Positions 1 to 11,471 of a stretch of DNA of 64,000 nucleotides are shown piece by piece. The notes below the pieces were generated by a model, which was given only the letters and a program-made list of their open reading frames with translations, was not told the origin of the DNA and did not search any database. How positions within the stretch are numbered: the first letter of the stretch is position 1; the number at the start of each line of letters is the position of its first letter. Made by a program: the position numbers and the translations under genes. This DNA is from Protopterus annectens (taxonomy: Eukaryota; Chordata; Ceratodontiformes; Protopteridae), in NCBI RefSeq assembly GCF_019279795.1, contig NC_056725.1, forward strand, positions 1,615,035,618 through 1,615,099,617. The letters run 5' to 3'.

Positions 1-1560
1 AGTTTAGTTGCCTGTTCTGGGGGGAGGCAAACAGGTCTCGAGGTGTGCCCCACTGGTGGGCAATGTGTAGGAAGGTATCCATGTGCAACACCAATTCATG
101 TTGCAGAAAGGAGGTTCTGCTGAGCAAGTCCGCTTGTTTGTTTTCCTGAGAGGGGATGTATGAAGCTTTCAGGAAGAGGTCGTGTTTTGCGGCCATTTCC
201 CACACTTGCAGGGCTATCAGGCATAACTGGTGTGCCTTTGTCCCTCCTTGTTTGTTTAGGTACCACATGACAGTACTGTTGCCTGTTACAATGTGGAGTA
301 TCCCTGGCTGCAGGATGGGAAGGAAGACGTAGACCTAGCAGGCCAGCAGTCATTTCCCTGACATTGATGTGCTGTTTTTGCAGGGCAGGGGACCAGCACC
401 GTTGTACCCTGTAGCCCTTTAGGGTTGCTCCCCACCCTAGGTCTAATGCATCTGCGTGTATAGACTAAGTAGTGGGAGGGAGCTACAGAGGAATTCCCTG
501 GTTGCTGGAAACCTGCTGAATCTACCAACTTCAGCTCTATTTTTAGGCAGGGCAGAAGGGGGATGAATTTGTCTAGAGGCTGTTGGCTCTGAGACCAAAC
601 ATTCTTTAAGTACCACTGGAATTTCCTCATGTGCATCCTTGCTAGTGGAAGCATGGGGATGGTGACAGCCATGAGACCGACAGTTTGCAGATAGTGTCTT
701 GCAGTCAGGTGCGATTATGTCAACAGGCTTAGAAAATGGGAGGAGAGGGACTTTACTTTGTCTGGTGGGAGGAAGGATCTCATTAGACCAGTTCTGATTC
801 TGTACCCAAGGAAAATCTTGTCCTATTGTGGGAGGAGAGAGGATTTTTGAAGTTTGAGGGTGAAACCCAGTTTGTGCAGTAGGGACTTGATGAAATGGAG
901 TTGGGTTAGAAGGGTGGACTCTGATTCTTCCAAAATGAGAATGTCATCCAAGTAAGGGTAGATTTGCACTCCCTTGGTTCTGCAAAGGGTGATGGCTGGG
1001 GCTAAGCCTTAGAAAAGCCAAAGGGGAAGGCAGTAAATTGAAAATGAGAAAAGGATCCAGAGAAGCATAGAAATCTCCTGTGGGAGGGGCTGACTGGGAT
1101 GTGCAAGTATGCATATTTTAGGTCTAGAGTGACCATAAATGCTTGGGATGGGATGAGGGGTAAAAGAGTTTGAAGGGAGAGCATCTTGAAGGAGGGGACC
1201 TGTAGGAACAGGTTTAGGTATGAGAGGTCCAGGATAGGTCTCCAGGGACCATCCTTTTTTGGTTTAAGAAAAGGCGTGAGTAGATGCCTAGTCCCTCCTG
1301 TCCTGAGGGAACTGGTTCTATGGTTCCTTGAGAGAGAAGTTCCTGCAGGATGGGAGGAAGTAGAGGGAGATGATTTTTGGGAGGGAAAGGTATTTTTTTT
1401 TGTGTAGGTTTCTTTCAAGGATAGAAAGCATCCTTTTTGGATGATGGAAAGAACCCACAGATCTGAAGTGATGGTTCTCCAGAAGGGAAGGCATAGGGTA
1501 AGGACAGAGGACAGGGGCACTTGGGCAAGACAGTCACGCAGAGGAAGGTCCCCATCTATC
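1..1560 (-). pseudogene. DIRS reverse transcriptase / RNase H remnant (A1)
   Basis: This is the polymerase region of element A1. In reading order it shows a PILDLSYLN block, the motif A region VTLDLKYAYLHIPV (about 1125), a motif B-like FTAFPFGFS, and the catalytic YLDDILIL (about 940-965, read through a frameshift). Downstream come the HMRKFQWYLKN block (about 600-650) and the end of RNase H with an ADLLSR motif (about 100-130), followed by the start of the methylase-like domain (DLFASPQN) at the window edge. The two catalytic Asp codons of motif C are intact, but several frameshifts and stops separate the blocks. The order RT, RNase H, methylase-like matches the DIRS superfamily; there is no LTR, protease or DDE integrase. 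Confidence 0.8.
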
Positions 1561-1689
1561 TGAAAAGGGCTGTTTGTTGGAGGGTTGAGGGGGTCTGGAA
1601 TAAAGGTGGTCTCGGAGGTCCCCTACGTGGTCTGGCCATAGAAGGGCAAGAGGTGGAAGGGGCCCTTCTGACAAAGGATGTTTTGAATG

Positions 1690-2400
1690 GGTAGTTCCTG
1701 TACTGTCTGGGCACTGGGGACATCAGCAAGTGCTTAATGTCCTGCAGCTCCTTGCCTTTTTTTTTGCAAGTTTTTGAAAAGTTCTACAGCATTTTTGCCA
1801 AACAGAAGGTTGTTGTCTAGAGGAGCATCCATTATTTTGGCTTTAAAATCATCTGGCAGAGGCTGTAATTTGAGCCAAGAGTATCTGCACAAGGCCGATG
1901 CAGGGGCAGCAGATCTGACAGCTGCTTCTGCTGCATCATAACTGCAATGGATAGTGTGTCTGGCTACTTGTGCGGCCAGGGACAGTTTGGAGGTAAGGTC
2001 TGATTTGGTTGGACAGTCAGGGGTGGAAGCCAATAAACTGGTGGACTGAGAAACCAGGTCTAGGGCATACGTCACCATGTGTGTTTGGTAGTTTATAGCC
2101 CTGAAAGCTATGGTAGAGGTGGTGTATACCTTTTTTCCCATTCTGTCCATAGTTTTGCTGTTTTTATCTGATGGCAGTAGAGAAGCAGAAGGCAATTGCC
2201 TAGACTGTCTGTCTGGGGATACTGCAATAATTGCTGGGTCGGCCGGGGGGGGGGGGACTTGCAGTCATCACGTACTTTGTAACACCTATCTGGCCTTTTA
2301 GGGGCAGGAGGTTGAGAGTCTGGGTTCTTGGAAACAGAATTGAAGGCATCCAAGAAGGCTGGGAGCACTGGAGAGATGGCTGAATTGAGGGAGAGTCAAG
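1690..2400 (-). pseudogene. DIRS gag-like protein, C-terminal half (A1)
   Basis: The minus-strand reading keeps the gag landmarks of the other copies: a PPAPKRPDRCYKV block (about 2290-2320), a MGKKVYTTSTIAFRAINYQ block (about 2090-2150), a HAWLK-like stretch, and AKIMDAPLDNNLLFG (about 1790-1850). A homopolymer G run near 2245-2255 marks a frame break. The N-terminal half of the same gag is at 4690-5550, on the other side of the inserted element A2. Its role in DIRS biology is presumed to be RNA binding and particle formation; that is inferred from family organisation, not shown here. Confidence 0.7.
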
Positions 2401-2437
2401 CTGTAGAAGCTCAAAGTATCTCTTCTGGATTTCAGAA

Positions 2438-4668
2438 ACTCACATATGGGTAGCTAGAAATAGGTGGTAGGGTGGTAGGTACTATAAGGAAAGCTAGATA
2501 GCTAGAATGCCCTGCAAAACTGCAGTGGCAAAAGCCTTTCTGGAATCTTCTTATAAAGGCAGATAGTAGTGTTTGTGTAGTACAGAACTCCCACTCCAGA
2601 GCCTCCAAGATATCTTTATCTTTAGTAGGCACTCCTTCTGGAAAGGCTGTAGAGGTGGCTGTGGCCTGGTGGAGAGTGAGATCTGATACCAGTAGGGACA
2701 GGTTTTTCCATGAGTAGGTAACAAAAGCGTATGCAGTGACCAATCCACTTGGAAATGGTCTGTTTGGTAACAGGTTTCCTGGGGTTTTGAAGTTGTTCGG
2801 CAGGGTCAGGTGTTGGGAGGCAGGGGCCACGGACGGAGGTGTGTGTTAGGCTCCTCCCTCGTGGTGGATAGTGTCTCGGCCAGTCTGGAGCAATCAGTAT
2901 CATCCTCGACATACATCTGTTTGTGCTTTCAAAAGTACCTTGGGCAGAAGGAGAGGGGTGGGAGAGCATAAACTGACCAGGATTGTCCAACTTCCAAGTT
3001 AGCAACAGCCCACTCCCCAAGCCTTTGGGTGGAAGGTCCTGAAAAAACCTTTTTAATTGATGGTTTTGTGGTGGGCAAAAAAGATCTATATGGCCTCTCC
3101 CCGCTTTCAGACAATCTCTGTAAACACCTGGGATGTTAGCTTCCATTCGTGGTTGGTCTGTCATATTTCTGTTCAGTGTGCCTTGTGGTGTTTTCCATCC
3201 CTAGCAAGACTGTGCTTGAAGTTGATTCGATTTTCCAGAGCCAGCCAGGTCAAAAAAGAGTCATGGGTCTGCACAAGGGGTATGAATGAGAGTTCCTCCT
3301 TGTTTGTTTATATACCACATTACTGTGGTGTTGTCTGTTCTTATGGATTTCTCCTTGTTGATGTAGTATCAGAAAGCAGATGGACGTTGCAAGCAGAGCA
3401 TGTGTTGCAGAAGTATGTGTTTATCCCGCTTCAGTCAGGTAGTTTTGTAGATAAGGGTAAATTTGTATCCTAATCACTGGCATGATGCTGGCACTGATTG
3501 ATACTCTGGGGTGAAGCGGGTGGGCGGTGGAGATGCAGAGAGGAGCAAGTGGTTTGATTGGGCAAGAAATGAAATCTGAAATCTCTTGCTGCAACTTGCA
3601 ACTTTGTCTGATTGGGACATGCAGGTATCGTCCTTGAGGTCCCATCAAACCAGCCAAGTTCTTGCCCAGGGCCTGGGTGTGTAAATGTGAGCATCTTGAA
3701 TTTTTAGTGAAGAATTTTGTGGCGAGAAGAAATGTGTTTAGGATGGGTCCTCCAGTTTTCCTTTCTTCTTGGCTGGAAAAAGCCTTGAAAAAACCTTGTG
3801 CTTTGGTGGTGCTTGACCTTTTGTTATAGCCCTCCTTGTTTAGGAGTTTGTAATTTGCAGTTGTGCCTCTACCCTTTGATTTTGTGGTAAATTTGGCATG
3901 CCTCTCATTTTGGGAGAGTGTGAAAAAATGGAATTTAGCCTCTCTGTTTATAATGTCCAGAATCCATTTGTCTGTTGTGACAATATGCATATCCTCAGCA
4001 TTAGTACCAAAAGAACATCCTTTATGTAAGGTGCATTTAATTTTTAGCTTTCACATGCAGATTTTGATTTTTTTCCTCTTGTGCCATGCATGTCTGTGAA
4101 TGACTGATCCGGTGGCGGCCGCTCTGCTGGAGGCCTCTAGGGAGGCATAATTAACCACATTGTAACTTACCCACTTGTTCTGCACTATGCATCATATCCT
4201 CATCTCTTTTTATATCTGGTTGTTCAGGCGTTACATTTTGGTTTTAAAATTGATAACAAGAATTGTTGATATTTAATCATATGAAATTGGCAGTTTATGG
4301 TCAGAAGAATCTGGGTCTCTTGTCCGGTCTCCCTGGGGGCCTCTGATAAAATTGATAAGATCCTCAGCCATTTTAAGCATGTGTTTCTTAGGCATGTTTT
4401 AGGCATGGGTCCAGGTTGTGCAGCCCAGGTGAGTATGATGCCTGGCTGCTTTGGATTGCAAGTGGAAGGCCTTAACAGAGTGAGAGAGAGAAGAGGATGA
4501 AGGCCTAAATGGGTGTGGACAGATCTGTCCACTGTCATTAGTAGGCTCGAAGTAAGTAGGGGCGTAGTGTTGTTCGGGGAAAGGGCCAAGAACCAGCGGT
4601 CTCGGGAGGACCGCTGACTGACTGAAAACCCATATGTGATTACTGCAGCTGTAATGCACGATGAACAT
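2438..4668 (-). mobile_element. Truncated DIRS element (A2) nested in the gag of A1
   Basis: A shortened family-1 DIRS copy. Minus-strand pieces in order are the right terminus ending in GATGAACAT at about 4660-4668, a much-deleted gag (4100-4640), a short RT block (about 3420-3990), an RNase H/methylase-like stretch with ILIAPDWPRH (about 2880-3110), and the recombinase C-terminus (about 2450-2830). The left inverted repeat and internal complementary region are missing: the host gag runs straight into the sequence that normally follows the recombinase. The right boundary is exact by comparison with four other copies; the left one is a deletion junction placed to within a few bases. Large internal deletions make it non-functional. 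Confidence 0.75.
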
Positions 4669-4689
4669 CTAAGGAAGCATCCCGCTTGA

Positions 4690-5550
4690 AATACTCTCAT
4701 TTTTTAAATGGTCTCCCCAAATGAAATATCCTCAAGTGGGGAGTCCTCCAATACCAATACAGTCCTCGTCAGGGGAGTAATAGCCTATGGGATAGGCCAT
4801 CTGAGAAACAAAGGAGACAGATTCCTCAGAGGAGGAGTAAGACTGGTCAGGGTCATCTTGAGTAACTGCTTGCTGAGTAGTAGTTAAAGGCAGGGAGGAA
4901 GCAGAGGCCGGGCTAGGACTCAACACAGGAATGCTGGTGGGAGTAGGGCCTGTAGGTCTAAGTGCCATAAAGGCCTGCATCAAAGAAGAAGTGAAGGATT
5001 TCCAGTCTGGGACTGCTTGAGGCGTTAGGTTCAAGTGTTTCATTTTTTGTTTCCTTTTTGTAGGAGTGGGCGTCCGGGTAGGAAGGGAAACAGAGGCCTG
5101 TGCTGGAGTAGGAGAAGTCTTTGTTGGCCAGTCAAGCAATGGTTCCCCCTTGACATCTGTTATGGCCGACTTCTGTATCAAATCCGCTGATGTGTTCTCA
5201 GTGACTACTGACACGGCCTCTTCCAGAGAAACCAGAGTAATCGCGTGTCCATCAGCCCCTAGAATAGCAGTCAGCAGAACATCCGAAGGTGGAGTGGCAT
5301 CTGAAGAAGGCCTGCAGACCTTGGCCTTCTTCCTACGTTGTTTGGCTTGGGAGCCCAACTCGTTATTCATCCTAAGCATAAGGCGTTATAGACAGATGGC
5401 TGCATAAGGTCTTGGGTATGAAGGACTGACCAGGCAGGCCTTATGGTCGTGCTCTCCACCTATGCAAAAGACACAGCAGTCGTGGGAGTCTTGGTGCAGA
5501 ATCTGGCACAATCAACTACATTTACTCTTTCTCAGACATCGGCTAATAGA
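4690..5550 (-). pseudogene. DIRS gag-like protein, N-terminal half (A1)
   Basis: An open minus-strand stretch of 215 codons (5379 to 4732) is rich in Ser, Thr and Pro and ends in an acidic segment (YYSPDEDCIGIGG) where the other DIRS gags have the acidic EDSDAEESIPS segment. It is followed by a frameshifted EDISFGET-like block at about 4700-4730, which lines up with the SPPEDFSFGET block of the other copies. An upstream ATG near 5540 (MSEK-like) matches the gag start of the other copies but is followed by frame breaks, so the Cys/His N-terminus is lost. The protein resumes at 2400, past the nested element. Confidence 0.65.
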
Positions 5551-5559
5551 AAAACTACA

Positions 5560-5855
5560 GCAACCAAGTTAAAGCTCATGTAAGAGTGAAAAAAGGCAAA
5601 CCCCAACAGGGTACTTATCTTTTCGAAGGCTTCGGATGTAGGAGTGAAGCGGTCGAAGCTATCGCCATCTGCGGCTGAAACGTTCTGAGGTGTGTGTGTG
5701 CCGACGTCACATTTATACTCCATGGTTTATGGCCCTATGTGTGACGTCCCACGTACCCACGGCAGCCAGGCTTAAGCTTTTGTATAGGAGTCAACGTCAG
5801 GTCGCCTGAGGGCTGGAAATCCCACAGTTTGAATACTGCAACATGGGAACAGAAG
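5560..5855 (-). promoter_or_regulatory. Right terminal repeat and putative promoter of DIRS A1
   Basis: Upstream of the gag start, the minus strand carries GACGTCACAC (about 5738-5752), TATAAATGTGACGTC (about 5708-5725) and a TCAG start-like site about 27 bases below the TATA. The spacing matches the TATA/TCAGT arrangement in the other DIRS termini. This supports an internal promoter in the terminal repeat, but no transcript evidence is available and the outer end is approximate. Confidence 0.45.
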
Positions 5856-6125
5856 GACAGCTTCATTTGCTAACTGGCCTTTTTTCCCTGGGCCTCCACT
5901 GAAAATTGGATATAAAATTCAGACAATTCCACTGCCAAACTAAATGCATAAATTAAACATTTTGTCAATAAGTACTATGTTGCAGGGATTAAATGTATTT
6001 ATATCACGTGAACAATTAATTTTTAACAGTCAACATAATGCAAAAATACTGCTGATCTCATTCCCTTGTTACAATGGTCACTGCAAGATACAGAATCAAA
6101 AAATTCTGAAAAAAAAACATGAACT

Positions 6126-6366
6126 GTTGAAACAAACACCGGACCATGGAAATACCTCAATGAAACACCAAAATGCAGTAAACAGGTAACAGAAACCCTG
6201 CAAGCTGTAAAAATTTTCATCCAAGTAGAACCACAAATGTATTAACACAAAAGATTACCGCTTTCGTCTCTTTCATGGTGAAGAGACGAAAGCGCTAATC
6301 TCTTATGTCAATAAATTTGTGTTTCATTGAGGCATTTCCACGGTCCGGTATTTGTTTACAATGGTC
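6126..6366. repeat. Fold-back repeat with central 21-bp hairpin
   Basis: Two levels of inverted symmetry are visible. The outer arms (about 6130-6168 and 6320-6359) are inverted copies of a stretch with ACCGGACCATGGAAATACC. The inner arms, 6252-6272 and 6281-6301, form a stem of 21 positions with one mismatch around an 8-base loop and include GTCTCTT/AAGAGAC. No coding sequence is present. The arrangement resembles fold-back termini of non-autonomous elements, possibly Penelope-like, but I cannot assign a family. Confidence 0.6.
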
Positions 6367-6490
6367 ATTACGGCAATAAATTACTATGCCTGTGGACATA
6401 AGCACCAATGTTAGATTGCAATACATCATTTAAGGAAGGCAAGGAAAAAAACCCTGAAGCTCATTGTCTTATTAATAAATGCAGATTAAT

Positions 6491-6720
6491 TTGTTTGTGT
6501 CTTTCGGCTTTTCCTGGTTACGGGTCGCCACACCGGAACTCCGGTCCGCTAATGATTGGCAGTACATTTTTGCATGCTGGCTTGCCGGGCCTAACGCACA
6601 ACCTTCAACGAAGGAACACCCATTCACGCATGTTGCCCCACAGAAGACACTCTAACTGAGAATCGAATGGGCAACGTCTAACTGTGAGGCGACAACGCTA
6701 CCGCAGCACCACCACCGCAG
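6491..6720 (-). mobile_element. tRNA-type SINE with perfect target duplication
   Basis: The minus strand starts with a tRNA-like head (GTGCTGCGGTAGCGTTGTCGCC, then a degraded B box near CATTCGATTCTC) and ends with GTGTGGCGACCCGTAACCAG and AAAGCCGAAAG, the 3' tail shared with the SINEs at 18010 and 50082. The insertion is flanked by an exact 18-bp direct repeat, TAATAAATGCAGATTAAT, at 6473-6490 and 6721-6738. That is the target-site duplication expected from LINE-driven retroposition. The middle of the element differs from the other two copies, so it is a different subfamily or a deleted copy. Confidence 0.85.
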
Positions 6721-6738
6721 TAATAAATGCAGATTAAT

Positions 6739-7998
6739 AAACCTCTAATATCTACAATACAGAACACAACAGTCACAATTACTAAGTACAAACTTGGAAG
6801 TTCAGTGTTTTATAGTCAGCACATATCTGTACATACACGATGAAAAATACACCTACTGCTAAATAGGAGTACTTAATATGTCTACTGTTATGTACTGCAG
6901 AAAGACACATTCTACAGAGTTATAATGTATCCTGAAGCCAAGGTCCAAATTTTGACATAAGTAACCAAACTGAAGCACCTATTAAACTTGATTTCAACAG
7001 TTCAGCTTTAAAAAATGCACAAAATGAGTAAATATATTTCCACAGGAGTAGGGAACCCACTGTCTTGGCAGTCATTGTTTTAATGGAGGATCTATGTGAA
7101 TAAATCTGACCCCAAACGTTTTGTCCTGCCTCTTGGGCATCTTATTTGAGAGCATCTACAGTACATGAATGAAGGCTAAAACACATTTACAGACTGAAAG
7201 GTGCATTTAAAATTGCACATACCCTAAAAAAGTCCGCACTGTACATTACTCTCTATTAGAATATGTACAGTTTAGCTCATTTCTGAAGTCCTTTCAATAC
7301 TCGGCTACACACACCAATGCAAACAAAAGTAATATTTTTAATATAAATAGTTTTTTGAACAGAAGCTTTTCTTACAGAATATTACATCCAAATTTTTACA
7401 TTGCGTTCCTTTTTAAATATGATGGATAGGTTACCTTGGAGATGTAAACATCATCAAAATAACATTCTTCCTCAAGTCTGTTAATTTTCCAAATGGACCT
7501 GTAGCAAAATGCACTTTAGTAACTGTTTTTGGCTTCTGCAAAATCAGAAGGCTAAGAACTTTAACAAATTGGTCCTATGCCAGCTCCAAAAGCAGTTTAA
7601 GTTCATGGCCCATCTGCAAAGTGAAGCAATTGTGTCTTGCTGTAGTCATTCTCCATAAAATGCATTTAAATCCAAGACAAGAAACTTCTTCCCGCTTTAC
7701 GGAAATTTATAAGGTAATAACTGCAGTTCACTGCTGTAGTTCCTAGCAGCAAGCTCAGCAAATTCACTGGCACAACTGTAATGAACAGGACAAAGATGAG
7801 ACAAACTTTCTGAAAGAATTCTGCAAGCAATGGAACTCAGAATCATCTTTGTTTTGTTTTCAATGTCCCCTTTACTATCTGGCCAAACTATGTTACAATA
7901 AGGACGGTCAGTTGTCTAAGCCTTTCAAGATCTAGATGAACTCGGGCAGACAGCTCGCAGTCCATTTTAATGAAGTTTTACAAGGGCTGTCAATGCAG
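6739..7998 (-). other. DDX47: Probable 3' UTR / downstream region of DDX47
   Basis: This AT-rich single-copy stretch directly follows the DDX47 stop codon on the minus strand. No repeat, ORF or structured RNA is recognisable. A minus-strand ATTAAA occurs near 7079-7084 and again near 7337, either of which could be a weak polyadenylation signal, but I cannot choose one, so the transcript end is undetermined. Confidence 0.4.
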
Positions 7999-8124
7999 TT
8001 AGTGAAATTTCTTTTTCTTCCGCATCTTCCCACCAGCTACCATCTTGCGAACCCCTGTAGACTCTTCAGTGTCATCATCATCACCTTTTCGACGTTTTTT
8101 CTTTTCAGACTGGTCTCTCATTTC
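7999..8124 (-). CDS. DDX47: DDX47 last coding exon (C-terminal tail)
   Basis: The minus strand shows an acceptor (TTTTATAACAG) ending at 8125, then an open frame of 41 codons and a TAA stop at 7999-8001. The peptide starts EMRDQSEKKKRRKGDDDD, then GVRKMVAGGKMRKKKK. This matches the charged C-terminal tail of vertebrate DDX47, a nucleolar DEAD-box RNA helicase involved in pre-rRNA processing. The reading phase joins in frame with the exon at 17340-17469 (RFARI then EMRDQ), giving the same junction as the mammalian protein. The lysine-rich tail is typical of a nucleolar or RNA-binding extension. The intron before it is 9.2 kb and contains DIRS B. Confidence 0.92.
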   Translation of the reverse strand, partial: EMRDQSEKKKRRKGDDDDTEESTGVRKMVAGGKMRKKKKFH

Positions 8125-11100
8125 CTGTTATAAAACAGAAAGATTTAGTTATCCATTCATGAATAAAAGCACTTCTACATTACTACTCCCACTGTTCACA
8201 AATACTGGACAGGAAATAAATGAAATGGGTCCAACTACAGCATGATTCTTTTTTTCGTTATCTTCTGCGTAATGTATACAATACAAAAACACACAAAAAC
8301 AAGTGTCTTAGGAAAGTGTGACCCACACCACCATACTGATTTACAGGTGCTCTCACAGTTGTTCAAAACCAGAACATTTTCCTAAAATATGATCTAAAAG
8401 TGTTTGCTACATTCTAAATATTCTGATAGCATTTGAGGGGACCTTGCTGCTGAAATCAACCAGCTATGCTGTCTGTTGCAATGGTCTGTTACCACTTTCT
8501 AAGATACACCTGAAATGTTCTAGTTATTTGTTTTCTTACAGAACACCTCCAATTGTGGGACTCAATCATGCCATATGAGGACCGCAACTCAGTGGTTACA
8601 TATAGAAGGACACAACGTCCCTATTTCATGAAGATTTTATCACAGTTTATCTTCTTACCAACAATACAATATTAATAATTTATACTTTCTTTGTTTTTAT
8701 AATTGCACTGACTGGAATAGACTTATTATAGCGACGATGTTCCACACTGGCAGATCCTAATTCTATTCCATTACCAAGCATCTAAATAAGGGAAAAATGC
8801 AATAATCTGTAGCCTCCTTACAAAATTAACATCTCCACATGGATAGAATCTGGCTTGTGTACCATCATGGAAATTACAAAATTCACAAGTACATAGCCTT
8901 GATAAAAATGAATCATGTTTGCTCTATGGTGCAAATCCCCAAAAACTTTAGAATGCAGTGACAGAGCTGTCACTCCATCTTATACTTTACAACTAACAAA
9001 AGACAAAAACCTGAACATACAAATCGTATAGCATTACAACTTCCTTTCATATCTGCTGTAGTAAGCAGCATTCAGTAACCTACCTTAACTTTATATGAAT
9101 TAAAATAGAATTCTAAATAAAAGTGAGGACAGGCTCATTGGGTTTCACTTTTCTCTTCAATAGATCTTACTAAAAAAAACCTTCTTATTTTAGTTCCTGA
9201 ACAACTTGTCCCCTTAAATGTAGATCATACATGATTAGAAAAATTAGTCAGTAACAAGTCTAATCTTATCATTCTTCCTCAATTTATAACGAAAGTATGT
9301 GTGGCCAAGTCCACTCCATCTACCAAATTTTAATCCTATATCTATCATCCAATATGTATGCCCACTCTGTTACCTAAAGATAAACCACCATGTTAAACAC
9401 CTGCCTCATTCTGCCATCCACTCCATAATTTTCACTTTGATGTTCTAATATTTGACTTTAAAGCCATAAAAACAGATGTATATAACCTTATATCTGAAGA
9501 AGCATCTAACAGCTTTGATTTTGTCTGACTTAGACATAAAAAAAATACCCATTTACCCAACAAATAGTCAATAGCTCAATAAAGTGCAATATATTATATC
9601 TCAAGGTTCCATTGCAACAATTTGCTCGCCACTCAAAGCTTAGAAATTTTTATCCCTTAAATTTCAAGGGGAAGGCTGGAGCTTTCACCCATGATGGTGG
9701 CACTGGGTTCATGAAACTCTGATACAAAAATTGGAATAAATCACTGAAGTTAGCCCAGACTGCACAAAAAGAAAAAAATCAGTTTCTGTGCTGGCGTGAT
9801 CTGATATGTTCCGACTAGATCTAAGATGCAGCAGTTCTAATGAAAAGAATAATCACAGTGGAAACTGCGAGGCACGGTTGAGCTAAGAAAAAAGACAACT
9901 ACAACAACTACAGCAAATAGCAAAAGAACTTCATCTCTGTGCTCCTAGAATTGAAAAACTGATAACTTCACAACTCTAGTCTCATGCCGATGGACTTGGA
10001 TTAGTACTAGGCTAATCACCTTTGTGGGTCATTTTAAGCCTAGGCAATTACTCCATTGTAAAAATCAAACCTTGTACCTTGTTCTCTGTAAGGTAAACAC
10101 CTTAACCATTATGTCAACTTCCCTCAAGTGAAAAGCTGGTTCCCAAGATTGTGAATGGAATCGGGAGTGCAAAAAAAAAAAAGCCAGCCAAGCTACGACA
10201 GTCCACATACCTCACTCATGAGAGATACTACTGAAGTTAAACACTTCAGTGTGTTTAGGAAAAAACTCAGCAACTACTAAAGTGCCAATGTAATTTCTCC
10301 CTATGGATCAGCAGCTCAGCTAGGACTAGCCTAGTTTCCCCATGGACCAAGTAAATAGCTCAGCTAACCATAATGCCATAATTTTGCACACAGGAATCTC
10401 CTCACAAGCTACTATATATCAAACCACATTCTACACTACCCTAACCCCCATTAACCCACTATTTTCTCTCTGCATCACAAGTTTTGTTGGCTCATATTAC
10501 AGCAACTAACACCTGTAGACAAGGCAAATGATTATCTTCCAATTACTCAATTTTTAATATTTTATGTAGCTCCTCTGCATCTTCCTCTGTATCCACCTAC
10601 TTACGCAAGACCTTCTCATCTGTAAATTACTGTATGCTCATTGTAAACATCCTGCTTTGTAATCACAGACTGCATTTCTAATTGTATTTGTGCATGTCTG
10701 TATGCGCTGTGAACTCTACATCTTAATGTTATTTGTAATAATGCCGTCTTTACCCAAAAGACAAAGGGTGGGTTTCCGAATTTTCAATTTGGAGTGTTCC
10801 TTTAAACATGGTGAGGAGGGGGTTCCAGCAGTACAGCTGTTGCACAGTAACTTGGACTGGATGCTGTCAAAACACACAACAGGAAGAGAAGAAAGAAAAT
10901 GGGCAAATTTATTTAGACAATTACCTCATTAAAATAATGAAATATTAACTGCCTCACCAAATAGGTTACCACATATCCCCAAGTTAAATCTGTAACTGCT
11001 GATCCACTTATTAATTCTACAATAAAAAAACAGTCGGGTATTACTATGCTTGACAAAGAAGGAGTCTGTTGCAAAAGCTTGGAACATGCTGGTTTACATA

Positions 11101-11471
11101 TGCATTCCACAAGTAAATATCGTTAATGTGAAGTTGTAGTTTGAGGTTTATAGCGCTGATATTCATAACACTACCAGTTTTATGAAAGTGAAGGAGATCA
11201 AAAAAAAGCAAGGTCTTTCACAGCATAAAAAGCAAGGCAGAGATCACCTCAAAACAGTCTAAAAGAAATGGGGCTTTTAATCTGTGTCTAGCTTAGAGTG
11301 CTCAATCCTTCAATTTGCTTAATAAAGAATGTCTTTGGCCTTTCAAGCTGTATGACTGCCACTGTCCAGTGATTTTTCTTTTTTTTTTTGGGGGGGGGTT
11401 AATGCCTTGCTGGACACAATTATGGACAAACACCACTGAGAAAACTGAAGGCAGAGTTGTTGCAGGGTGAA
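8125..11471 (-). other. DDX47: DDX47 final intron, 3' part
   Basis: AT-rich intronic DNA between the last exon and DIRS B. Apart from a SINE at 9970-10130 I see only short low-complexity runs and no open frame resembling a known protein. The ORFs here (for example 10690-10932) have no recognisable similarity and are treated as chance. Confidence 0.6.
9970..10130 (-). mobile_element. tRNA-headed SINE with a LINE-like 3' tail
   Basis: Read on the minus strand, the unit begins near 10125 with GGGAAGTTGACATAATGG and TTAAGGTG (A-box-like) and a B-box-like GGTTTGATTTT about 45 bases on. It ends with CTTAAAATGACCC and GCCTAGTACTAA. The same ending (TTAAAATGACCC ... GCCTAGTACT) occurs at the 3' end of the minus-strand CR1-like LINE at 18540-18620. 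A tRNA head with a LINE tail is the classic design of a SINE mobilised by a partner LINE. Boundaries are approximate and no target duplication is evident. Confidence 0.55.

Larger units (their letters stand above)
1..5855 (-). mobile_element. Diverged DIRS-like retrotransposon (A1), cut by window start
   Basis: Coding parts read on the minus strand in the order gag (5550 down to 4690 and 2400 down to 1690), then reverse transcriptase and RNase H (about 1560 down to 1). The tyrosine recombinase and left terminus lie outside the window. The proteins align with the DIRS copies further right but are much more diverged, so this is a separate family. The gag is split by a second DIRS copy at 2438-4668. 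The right terminus at about 5560-5855 is unlike the other copies in detail but has the same layout of short sequence elements. Numerous stops and frameshifts show that it is dead. The right boundary is approximate, because the element's other end is missing and termini cannot be compared. Confidence 0.8.

Noticed and set aside
10690-10932. 80-codon ORF in the DDX47 intron as an exon or gene
   Set aside because: No similarity to DDX47 or any family I recognise, and no splice sites in phase.
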